DNA of 64,000 bases from Saururus chinensis (taxonomy: Eukaryota; Streptophyta; Magnoliopsida; Piperales; Saururaceae): NCBI GenBank assembly GCA_035235625.1, contig CP141141.1:6004968-6068967 (forward strand), in the 5' to 3' direction. The translations under genes were made by a program, and so were the position numbers. This document shows positions 34,156 through 42,879 of the stretch, one piece after another. The number at the start of each line of letters is the position of its first letter. Positions within the stretch are counted from its first letter, which is position 1. The notes below the pieces were generated by a model that had not been told where the DNA came from, did not search any database, and worked only from the letters and a program-made list of their open reading frames with translations.

Positions 34156-35584
34156 ACGTCCACTCACTAACAAAACAATAATACAATTCAGAGATTGAGG
34201 CCATGTCATGAAGTGAGAACACACAATACACTATGATAGAAGACATTAAAGGCCAATTCTTCATGAGGCTCTTAACAGCTTCTTGTCCTCTATCCTCTTC
34301 TTTGCCTACATTGAGGCCAGAAGCATTTGAAGTGGCTTCAAGATCCCCACATGCGAGGAGTCTTCAGTTCTTCCATGATGCATATGTAATGTCTCCTGCA
34401 GAGTGAAAAAAAGGGTTCAAGTATACTAAACAAAATCATTATGATATATGAAGCAAACAAAGAAACATCAGATTTGAGCTTTACTTACTGGGAGCCAAAA
34501 ACAAGCAATCGTAACAACAAAGGGAAATAATGAGATACAAAGGCAAGGCAATAAGTAGGCAAATAATGAGATTCAAAATGCAAATATCTTTGTTAATACT
34601 CTCCTCACAGAGAAAGAGTTTACTTTCCAAGATATGCTTCTCAACAACCTGGTAAAGGACAATGATTATTGGTCTAGAACAACCTAGAGAAACTTTATAT
34701 CAAAAAACCAAAAGAAGCTCCTCCATCCTGAAAGCAATAGATCAATACTGTCATCTTTTACATAGAGTAGCATCTAGTGACCAAAACAAATCTTGTTTCT
34801 AGATAATAAATTCAGGATAGGCAAGTCGAGCTTCCAATCCTTCATCACAAGAACGTGAACAAATGCATACACATATACTTAAAAAAAAAATCAGATGCAA
34901 TATATAGGTATATTAGAGATATAAACGAAATACCCCATCTTGAGCTCCTTCATATCCATTCTGTATGTTGCACATAAGTTAAGATTATATAAGCAAGCAT
35001 ACTTATTGCACATGATACTTTTTGTTAAGCTAATGTACCTTAATTAAATTTTTAAAAAAAATTGTGGCAAGACATTCATCACCACTATTCTTTTGTTGCT
35101 CTCTCTTCTTCTTTTTCTGTTCATATTGGTATACATTTTCTGTAAACATACAGATATAAATGTACACTTTCTATTAGCAGGTGTAATTATTTGTCATGCT
35201 GACATAAGACAGGAAAAAAAACATAAATTTCACATTAACTACCAAGTGGATTGGCTCCCTCAAGAGTCCGAACATTCCCCATGCCCACCCCCTCCTCCAT
35301 CACCAAAAAAATGTAATTTCAGCCTGACCAAACCTTAAATGCTATATTTTTTTTTCCAGATAAAACCCTACAAATCATCTAACAACAAAAGAGAAGCAAA
35401 AACACGAACTCATGAGAAGACATCAAGCAACACACAAGACACGGCGAATTCCTCCACGAAAACGACCTCAAATCCCCAAATCCAACGAAGAATATCGAAA
35501 CTCAGTTGCTCTTCAAACCCACTCACCAGAACAAAATAATCAATGAACAAGCAGGGAAAATTTTGGTAAACCAACACAGTGAAC
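34156..35584. other. No gene confirmed; possible degraded upstream HAC sequence
   Basis: Between the HAC fragment and the GC-rich block no exon could be recognised. Short plus ORFs at 35093-35539 are low-complexity. If the block at 35.6-36.0 kb is the promoter/leader of the HAC copy, most of the gene between them is deleted or diverged. Confidence 0.3.
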
Positions 35585-36015
35585 AACGTACCAGATAGTA
35601 CACCGATTCAGTGGGTTGAGTCGAGCCGATTAGATGAGAACTTGGGCGGCACAGCAGTTCCGCAGCCGAATTGTCCGCCTCGCTCTTTTGAACACCGCCG
35701 CAGTCGATCCCGGGCGGGAGGAGGATGAGAAGTCCAAGGGCAGGGGGATGGAGGGAGAAGACGAGGCAGAACTGTTTGTGGGGGAGAGGGGAAAGACGGG
35801 ATCGAAATGGGGGAGAGGGAAAATGTGGCGGCGGAGAAGGGAGGGGAGGGTAAATTTTGCCGGGGGGAAATCTGTTGAGGGGCAACGGGTGGTATGAATG
35901 GAATAAAGATGCCGGGCTATGGGGAGAACCGAGGGGGAAAAGGCGAGGCAGCGAGAACGGAGGGAAAAAATTGGCGGGCAAAATAGAGACGTGGCAGTGC
36001 TACGGGGAGGATGTG
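35585..36015 (-). promoter_or_regulatory. GC-rich leader/first-exon-like block
   Basis: A sharply GC-rich, CT-rich (minus) island in AT-rich DNA with a donor-like CTATCTG/GTACG at its left end (near 35595). ORFs of 130-152 codons on the minus strand are Pro/Ser/Leu-rich with no domain and overlap other frames, so I read the block as a captured 5' UTR or first exon, possibly of the HAC copy to its left. A CACTA end directly adjoins on the right. Confidence 0.35.
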
Positions 36016-36312
36016 GAATCACCAGCGACGGCTATAATTATGTAGCCGTCGCAGATAACCTATCAATAGCGACGACTATGATATTTAGCCGTCGCTGATT
36101 AAATGTTATTATAGCAACCAAAAACTACATCCGTCACTGGATCTTCAACACGAGCCTACTGATGTAAGAAAATAAGCTGAAATAAACTGCGATGGCTATT
36201 GTACCCGTCGTAGATAACCTATTAATAGCGACGGCTATGATATTTAGCCGTCGCTGATACTTATTACTTGTGACGGCAAAAGTAATCCTTGTTGACTATT
36301 TTTTTTGTAGTG
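36016..36312 (-). mobile_element. CACTA transposon end with subterminal repeats
   Basis: The right edge reads, on the minus strand, CACTACAAAAAAAATAGTC, a canonical CACTA terminus. Inside are several copies of AGCGACGGCTA / TAGCCGTCGCT in both orientations (36026-36100, 36196-36256), the subterminal motif arrays that bind CACTA transposase. The element extends leftward. Its other end was not identified with confidence. Confidence 0.75.
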
Positions 36313-36412
36313 AAGTTACAGTGGCGACTTATAAACCGCTGCTAAAACCTTTTGCAGCAGTTTATGTGTCTTTAGCTGAGATTTTACAACCGCTGCTAAA
36401 AATAATGTAGTG
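36313..36412 (-). mobile_element. Second, abutting CACTA-type end
   Basis: Another terminus (minus strand CACTACATTATTTTTAGCAG) ends at 36412, with GCTGCTAAAA and GCAGCAGTTTA subterminal motifs. It may be a different family into which the 36312 element inserted. Confidence 0.6.
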
Positions 36413-36433
36413 GGTGCGGCTCATTTTCTTGTA

Positions 36434-36614
36434 CTCCATTTGTTATATTAATAGTTACATGTGAAATTTTTGTAGTTTTTATTGAACGATAAAATCCACA
36501 TCTACAAGAAAGAAAAATAAGTTTATGATACTCTTTTTTAAGTACCTAATTACACAAATTATCCAAATAAATTTTTTTTTACCAAATGAAGATATTAATT
36601 TGGGACGGAGAGAA
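36434..36614. mobile_element. Stowaway-like MITE
   Basis: TA-flanked element (36432-36433 and 36615-36616) with ends CTCCATTTGTTATATTAATAG and GGGACGGAGAGAA, matching the CTCCCTCCGT type of Stowaway (Tc1/mariner) termini. Confidence 0.75.
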
Positions 36615-37071
36615 TACGAAATTAAAACCGGTTGTGGTTATGTCCTAAAACTCCTTGATTACTATCTATATGTAATTGGCGTATGCAAAAATACAGTTGT
36701 AATTTCCAACCACACCTAGGCTTAAATGTATACAAAAATAATTTCTTGACAGGGCACCATGACCAACTCCTCGTGTGACAATAGCACATAGCCCTCCGTT
36801 AGCACAACCCTAAAGTAATAGTCTAATAGACATAATTATATACCATGTTAGTAGTCTGTGTACTACGGACACGGGGGTTTGGTCATGGTGTGGACATTGG
36901 CAAGATCTAGGTAAGAAGTAAGATGAATCGGTGTTTGCCCATGTTGGAGGCTATTGAACAGCAAAGAGGCTCATAGTTGCAATGCAGAAACCAAGAAGCA
37001 ATACACTCACGCGCATAACTGCGCTGAGCCAAAGGTTGCCAGGTCCACAAGTAAATTGAGTTTTTATTTTC

Positions 37072-37106
37072 CTATCTATCTATCTATCTATATATATATA
37101 TATATA
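37072..37106. repeat. (CTAT)n/(TA)n microsatellite
   Basis: About five CTAT units grade into a TA run, just left of the copia insertion site. Confidence 0.9.
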
Positions 37107-37130
37107 GCCATATAACTCATGAATCATGAT

Positions 37131-37310
37131 TGAATGGAAACCTTGTTAAATCCACTATGAAGAGGAAGTTACAATATATAGTTTACAAAAGAATCATCTA
37201 GAAGTAAATCTACAGAAATCACAGGAATAATCTAGAGAACATAAGTTAAGAATGTTCTAGGAGGGAATTGTGTGGAACGTTCTAGGAGAAGATGGAATAG
37301 TCCTTTAATA
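37131..37310 (-). repeat. Copia 3' LTR (180 bp)
   Basis: Runs from TGAATGGAAACC to GTCCTTTAATA (plus). On the minus strand it starts TATTAAAGG and ends CCATTCA. Confidence 0.85.
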
Positions 37311-37320
37311 CCCCCCTGCA
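37311..37320 (-). other. Copia polypurine tract
   Basis: The minus strand reads TGCAGGGGGG immediately before the LTR start TATTAAAGG. Confidence 0.8.
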
Positions 37321-37546
37321 AACTCATGGCAGATGAAGAGCCATTAGTTTGGAAGTGAGAGTTTGAAATTGTGCAATGGGGAGAGGCTTGGTGAAGATGT
37401 TGGCAAGTTGATCCTTAGATGGAACGTGATGAACCTACCAGTTGCTAGCTAGAACTTGTTCTCGAATGTAGTGATGTTCAATTTCGATATATTTGGTGCG
37501 AGCATGAAAGACTGGGTTGGCGGTAAGAGCAATTGCTAACTAGTTA

Positions 37547-37903
37547 TTACTCGGGAGAGGAGATGCCAAGAAACTTGAGAATCATGGATACCCAAACAAT
37601 CTCAATAGCAGTGGAAGAGAGGGCCCGATATTTGGCTTCAGTAGAAGAGCTAGCAATCGTTTCCTGTTTCTTGGATTCCCAGATGATAGGGTTGGGACCC
37701 ATGAAGAGACAGTACCCAGTGATGGACCTACGGTCAAGAGGGTCACCAGCCCAGTCAGAATGTAAGTAGGCGGTAAGAGTGAAGGGACCCGGTCGGATGA
37801 TAATGCCATGAGAGAGGGTGCCATGGAGATAAAAGAGGATCTGTTTGACTAGTGTATAATGGATTGTGGAAGGTTGATGCATGTGTTGACACACGTAGTT
37901 CAC
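37547..37903 (-). pseudogene. Copia RNase H region
   Basis: An open 118-codon frame includes YLHGTLSHGIIIRPG, LHSDWAGDPLDRRSITGYC and KKQETIASSSTEAKYRALSS. These are copia RNase H blocks. The family STEAEYxAL is here STEAKYRAL (Glu to Lys, G to A). The frame ends near EIVWVSMILKFLGI, as usual. Confidence 0.9.
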
Positions 37904-37999
37904 GGAATAGGTAATGTCAGGACGAGTATTAGTAAAAAACTGAAGAGCTCTAACAATACTTTTATAGTGGGAAGGATTAGAGAAGAGTGGATCGGTGGG

Positions 38000-39000
38000 A
38001 GAGGTATAAGGTCATTTGTAGCCAGTAGGAGTGGGTTTGCAGCCGTCCATGTTAGCCCTGATGAGGATGTCTCTTGTATACTGGGCCTGTGAGAGGAAGA
38101 GACCGCCATGAGTTTTAGTGAATTTTATGCCAAGAAAGTGGTGGAGGAGACCCAAGTCTTTGACAGCAAAGGCGCGACCAAGAAGGGTAATGATGTGATT
38201 AATGAAAGTGGGATGAGTGTCAGTAATGAGGATGTTGTCAACATAAACTACAAGGATAGTAACTTGAAAAGCTCTCTGATGGAGTGAGGTGTCAGCATAA
38301 CAGGTTTGAAACCCGAGATGAAGAAGATAGGATGAGAGTCAGGCATACCATTTGCGGGGGGCTTGTTTGAGACCGTATAAGGCTTTGTGAAGTCGACATA
38401 CATGGTGGGGGCAAGTGGAGTCAATGAAGTCAAGAGGTTAAGCCATGTAGAGGTTGAGCTATGCATAGTTCTTCCTCAATGGAACCATGAAGAAAAGCAT
38501 TAGAGATGTCAAGCTGTTTCACGATCCAGTCATTAGAAACAGCAAGACTGGGTATAATCCGAATTGTGTAGGGTTTCACTACAAGACTGAGAGTTTCATG
38601 ATAGTCATGTCTTTCTTCTTGAGTGAAACCTTTGGCTACGAGGCAAGCCTATACTGGGAGATAGAGTCGTCGAGAACCCTCTTGAGTTTGTAGGTTCACT
38701 GACACCCGATGATGTTAGCGTTCGGTGGCGGAGGGACAAGGGTCCAAGTACCTTGCTTGAAAAGAGCGTCATACTCTTCGTGCATAGTATCACACCACTC
38801 ACGAACCTGGGAGGCAATACGAAAGGAGGTGGGTTCAGTTTGGGGAGAGGTTTGAGCAATGCGATAGAGTGGGATGCGAGGGCGAAAAATGCCAACTTTG
38901 TTGCGGGTAATCATTAGGTGAGAGGGGCCAAGGAAAGGTGGTGAGGTGGGAGGGAGTGAGGATGTCGGGGAGGAGTTAGGAGTGGGAGGAGGAGGTTGAG
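38000..39000 (-). pseudogene. Copia reverse transcriptase, YVDD mutated to YVDN
   Basis: Homology starts with LMITRNKVGIFRP and EYDALFKQGTWTLVPPP, proceeds through frame changes to AKGFTQEE and LDISNAFLHG (other frames), and reaches VTILVVYVDNILITD with the catalytic box at 38234-38245. The second Asp of YVDD is Asn (GAC to AAC). No frame is open across the domain. Confidence 0.85.
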
Positions 39001-39341
39001 GTTGAGGTTGAGGGGGAATGGGGGCTTGTAGGAACAGGGGTTGGAGGGGGGTCGGGGGAGGTATGTGGGGAGGTAGGTGGGGGAAGAGGGAGAGGGAGAA
39101 TAAAGTGAGAAGGAGATTGTTTAGTAGGAGAGTGATGGAGAAAGGAGAATTCATTTTTGACGAAACGGACATGACGAGAGATGTAAACACGATGGGTGGT
39201 GGGGTCAAGGCACCGGTAACCTTTAGTAGTTGGGTAATAACCGATGAAGACACTAGGAATAGATCGAGGTTCAAGTTTGTGGTTAGAGTAAGGACGAGTC
39301 CACGAGTAGCACCGACAGCCAAAGTTACGAAGGTGAGTATA

Positions 39342-40020
39342 TCAGGAAGGGTGAGATGAAGTCGTTGATAGGGGGAGGTTTTTTAAGGTGGGAGTTGGGA
39401 GACGATTGATGAGATATGTGGCGGTGTAGGCAGCATCAACCCAATAGGAGGGAGGCATGTGGGCGGTAGTAAGAAGGGTGATGGTGGTTTCAATAATGTG
39501 ACAGTGTTTACATTTGGCAACACCATTTTGTTTGGGGGTGTGAGGACAAGAAAACTGATGGGTGATGCCATGGGAGTTGAAGTGATGAGTGAAGCAGGAG
39601 TTGACGTACTCACAACCATTGTTAGAATGGAAGAAGGTGATACAATGAGGGAGAGCATTTTTGACCATGGACTGGAAGGCAAGAAAAGTTTCAAAGACAT
39701 CCGATTTGAGTTTGAGAGGGTAGAGCTAGATGTAGCGAGAGTAATCATCGATGAATATGACATAGTATTAGCAACCAAGGAATGAGGGAACAGGCAAGGG
39801 GCCCCAGACGTCAAAGTGAATAAGTTCAAGTGGACAAGTAGATGACCGTTGCGAAAGAGGGAATGGTAATTTGTGGGATTTACTAACATGACAACTATTA
39901 CAAACTAAATTTTTTATTTTGGTGACAAAAAAAGAAAAAGTGGATACAATGGAATTGAAATTGGCGGGGGCAGGATGACCCAGTCGATGATGCCAAATGT
40001 CAGAAGACGAAGCAGCGACG
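39342..40020 (-). pseudogene. Copia integrase with mutated catalytic residues
   Basis: Zinc-finger part CNSCHVSKSHKLPF (near 39880), then LIHFDVWGP (first Asp kept, near 39810). The second catalytic region reads FHSNNGCEYVN where SDNGGEYVN is usual, so Asp is Asn. The third reads HTPKQNGVAKCKHCHI for HTPQQNGVAERKHRHI, so the catalytic Glu is Lys. Several frame breaks are present. Confidence 0.88.
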
Positions 40021-40171
40021 TAGAGATTCTACGAAGGAGAGGAGGAGAGAGGGTAGATGCCGTTTTGACTTAGGCCACAGTATAGGATGTGCTTGGACTT
40101 ATTGTCCTGAATAGTCACATCAGATGCAGTAAAAGTTAGAGAACAATCATTATCACAGGCAAGTTTGTATA

Positions 40172-40522
40172 CTAAGAGGAGATTGTGAGCAATAGTGGGT
40201 GTGTGAAGAACAGTGTTAAGACGAAGTGTGGAGGTGGGAAGAGAGAGGGTGATACAGGAAGAGAGTGACCATTACCAATGTTGACATGGGAGGAACTAGG
40301 GTAGGATGCCGGAGTGGTGGTATAATTCGGGTCCGGAGTGATGTGATCACTGGCGCCGGAGTTGAGGAGACAATCAGAGGAGCGGGGCCCACCTCCTTGG
40401 GCGCTAATGGCAAGTTTAGGACCCGTGGGAGGCATTGAAACGCTCTTTGCAGTTGAGGAGCCAATCGGAGTTGCAGTTAGTCGAGATAAGCAACCATCCC
40501 ACCTGAGCTGAGACGGCAACAA
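40172..40522 (-). pseudogene. Copia protease, DSG mutated to NSG
   Basis: The active-site motif reads CLLNSGASDHIT (near 40345-40380) where WLLDSGASDHMT is usual; the catalytic Asp codon GAC is AAC. The following VNIGNGHSLPVS is the expected flap-side segment. Confidence 0.88.
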
Positions 40523-40528
40523 CGAAGA

Positions 40529-41090
40529 TCACCCATCAATTGAATGACTGCAGTAAGGCCAAGAGGTAGTGAGTCTTGATCGTGCTCCACAGGGCAGCAA
40601 AGGTGGTGTATGTAAGGAAGTGACAGACAATTGTTGGTTCAATAGTGGCACATAAAAAGACAAGGAGATGATAATCGGTATGGATCCAATTAGAATAAGA
40701 CAAGCAAACAGAAGTAGATGCAGGAGAGGGACAGGGTAGGGAGCCGTCAACATAGGGAAGAAGTTGGTAAGCGGCAAGGACATAACAAGTAATTTCATGC
40801 CAAATGAGAAAATTAGAACCATTAAGGTGGACAATGATGAGGGAGGCCATGTTTGATGCGAGAAATTTGATGGAGGCTGGAACAATAGTAAGAAAATCCA
40901 AGGCAGTGGCAGAAGGGGGTGGGGGAGGTGAAGGGTGAACGCCAAATGTGGTGGAAGCCGCGGGTGAGGAGGGGGGTCCATAGGGGGGAGCTGATTGGAG
41001 GGAAAAAATCAAAATTTTTAGAAGTAGACAGAACCTAACTATGCAAGACAGTACTGGGCAAAGTGGCCACCAATTGAGACAAAATGCCAA
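40529..41090 (-). pseudogene. Copia Gag
   Basis: HLNGSNFLIWHEITCYVLAA, LPYVDGSLPCPSP and the LLVFLCATIEPTIVCHFLTY stretch are typical copia Gag (UBN2/retrotran_gag) blocks. It is mostly open in one frame of 184 codons. A tag-along overlapping frame is a shadow. Confidence 0.85.
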
Positions 41091-41977
41091 AGGAAAGCAT
41101 GACAGCCAAAATAAAATAAAAAAGAAGAAGAATCAAAGAGGTCTTCAACGAGAAGCAACCCAGTGTTGGCAAAGGCAGTGGAAAGCAATGGGGGCGACAA
41201 GACCGAAGAGAAGGGGGGGAGGTCGCGGTGGGGAGAGAGGGGGGGCGTCTGACAGTGCAGGGTAGTGGTGGGGAGGCGAAGGACGGCAGTTAGGCGCAGC
41301 GGTGTAGAGTGGCAGTGCAATGAGGACAGAGACGGAGAAAAGATGAGAAAGGAAGAAGGAGAGGAAGTTGAGGCAAGGATGGAGGGAAGAGGGGGGGGGC
41401 GACGGTCAGGCACGACGGAGGGAGTTCAGTGGTGTTGTGAAATAGGGAGAGAAGAAGGGAGAAAGGGTTGGGAGAGAAAAACATACAGAGTCAGATGGGA
41501 AAAGGGGAGGGCTTTTTTCAGGAAGGGTAGAGGCGCAGGAGGCGGCCAGTTGGAGAGGAGAACATCACCAGAGGAGAAGGGCAACAAGTCCAGGGGAGGG
41601 AATTAGCAAGGACGAAGGCTGACAAATTTAGGGAAAGGAGGGTGACGTCGGAGATGGGGAAGACAGGGAGCAGTGACGAGAGGAGGACAGTGACACGATT
41701 TGGAGGGGAGGAAAGGCGAGAGGGCCACCGGCAGAAGAGGTGGCTGGCGAGGAGGAGGTTGACCAACCGGAAAGAGGCTGGTGAACCAGAGGTCCTATGG
41801 CGGACTGGGAGAACTAGTGGTGACAGCACCCGGCAGGTTGGGAGAGGCAGTCACAGAAAAAAAAAATGTTTAGAGAGAATGGGAGGGTGAAGCAGGTGGT
41901 GGAGAGGAGCACCGTAGTGGCCAGTTAGCTGGATAGATAAGGTAAAGAGAATTAGCTTAATTCTTAGCTTGATATCA
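41091..41977 (-). other. Copia 5' leader region, GC-rich, no supported ORF
   Basis: Purine-rich plus strand and matching Pro/Ser/Leu-rich minus ORFs (60-124 codons) overlap in several frames with no domain. This is the untranslated stretch between PBS and gag. Its origin is unclear. Confidence 0.5.
41966..41977 (-). other. Copia primer-binding site (degenerate iMet type)
   Basis: The minus strand immediately after the LTR reads TGATATCAAGCTAAG, close to TGGTATCAGAGCTAAG, the usual iMet-primed copia site, with one substitution and a missing GA step. Confidence 0.65.
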
Positions 41978-42100
41978 TAAATTAAAACCTTCTTAAATTT
42001 ACTATGAAGAAGAACAATATATAGTTTACAATGAATCATGTAAAAGCACAACTGAAATGTGTCGAATCGTCTTAGGAGAAGATGGAATAATCCTTTAATA
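41978..42100 (-). repeat. Copia 5' LTR (123 bp, internally deleted)
   Basis: Aligns with both ends of the 180-bp left LTR but lacks about 57 bp in the middle (the CTAGAAGTAAATC to GGAGGGAATT part). Confidence 0.8.
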
Positions 42101-42252
42101 ATGATCATTGAGAGATCACTTATCGTAGGATGGGGAAAAACAACATTTGGAAAATAGGATGTGAGTCTAAAACGGGAAGTATTTTCACTGAGAACACACC
42201 CTTAAGATACGCGTAGGAACTCTTTACGGAGATGGACGTCGATTTCAAATAT

Positions 42253-42489
42253 CTAAGGACTTGAGGCCTCCACTTCGCCGTTGGGGCTCTGATTACGACT
42301 AGGGTCGGGGGAGCCGGGAGCCCAACCCACGCGGGCATCAGCAAGCCAACTGTTTCCTGCGGATTCCGTTGCCTTCCAGTTCTGCATCGCCGCCACTTCG
42401 AGGCTAGTACCAGCCTTGCTTATAGAAGCAGTCTCCAACAGGAGAAGCGCTAGCACCACTGGAAGCAGCTTCCACCTGAGAGGCTCCAT
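42253..42489 (-). CDS. Small secreted-peptide-like ORF with a CLE-like motif
   Basis: A 78-codon ORF with ATG at 42489 and TAG at 42253. Residues 1-26 look like a signal peptide (charged start MEPLRWK, hydrophobic LLPVVLALLLL, small residues near SISKA). No Cys or transmembrane segment follows. Residues 57-66 read APGSPDPSRN, similar to the CLE peptide core (x-P-S/T-G-P-D/N-P-L-H-N) with G and S swapped, followed by a 12-residue tail. A TATA box (TTTATATAGA, 42541-42550 on the minus strand) lies about 50 bp upstream and the ORF is GC-rich beside AT-rich flanks. It is not recognised as a known gene. It might be a CLE-type or other peptide precursor, or a first exon. The copia element ends about 150 bp past its stop. 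Confidence 0.4.
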   Translation of the reverse strand: MEPLRWKLLPVVLALLLLETASISKAGTSLEVAAMQNWKATESAGNSWLADARVGWAPGSPDPSRNQSPNGEVEASSP

Positions 42490-42540
42490 GTTTAACAATT
42501 TGGTGGTGGAGATGTATATTATGCATTAAGCTGTAACATC

Positions 42541-42550
42541 TCTATATAAA
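42541..42550 (-). promoter_or_regulatory. TATA box of the small secreted-peptide ORF
   Basis: TTTATATAGA on the minus strand, roughly 52-61 bp before the ATG at 42489, leaving room for a short leader of about 20-25 nt. Confidence 0.45.
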
Positions 42551-42879
42551 TGATATGGTCATGGCTAAAGAGTCCGGCACCATTTGGTGGTTGGTAGGAA
42601 TAGAAAATATCAAATGTGAAAGGGGGTCCGACGGGTTGGGAAGACATGAGTTATGTGTGAATAAGAAGATAATTGAAAATTTTATGAATAAGTCATTTGA
42701 TTTAGTTTAAATTTTAAATTAGTTCATTTGTTATTTGTGTTTTTAAATTAATCCCTTTTCACTGTTTGAAACTTTTACAAGTTTTTTTTAAAAAAAATTA
42801 ATACCTAAAATACCCCTCTATTTTGCGCATTGTCATACGCCAATCTTCTCTAGCCAGTGCCGGATGCCTCCGCTCTTCT

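Larger units (their letters stand above)
37131..42100 (-). mobile_element. Ty1/copia retrotransposon with ATGAT target duplication, defective
   Basis: A complete 4.97-kb element on the minus strand, with order LTR (right), PBS, gag, protease, integrase, RT, RNase H, PPT, LTR (left), the copia order. ATGAT repeats at 37126-37130 and 42101-42105. Both LTRs carry TA...CA rather than TG...CA ends (right LTR also TA at its other end by mutation). Catalytic residues are lost in protease, integrase, RT and RNase H, nearly all by G to A on the coding strand, and frames are broken throughout. Confidence 0.93.

Noticed and set aside
38018-39785. Plus-strand ORFs of 70-113 codons
   Set aside because: Antisense shadows of the copia RT/integrase regions on the minus strand.
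41039-41890. ORFs of 64-124 codons on both strands right of copia gag
   Set aside because: Low-complexity purine/pyrimidine-biased sequence between PBS and gag; no domain in any frame.
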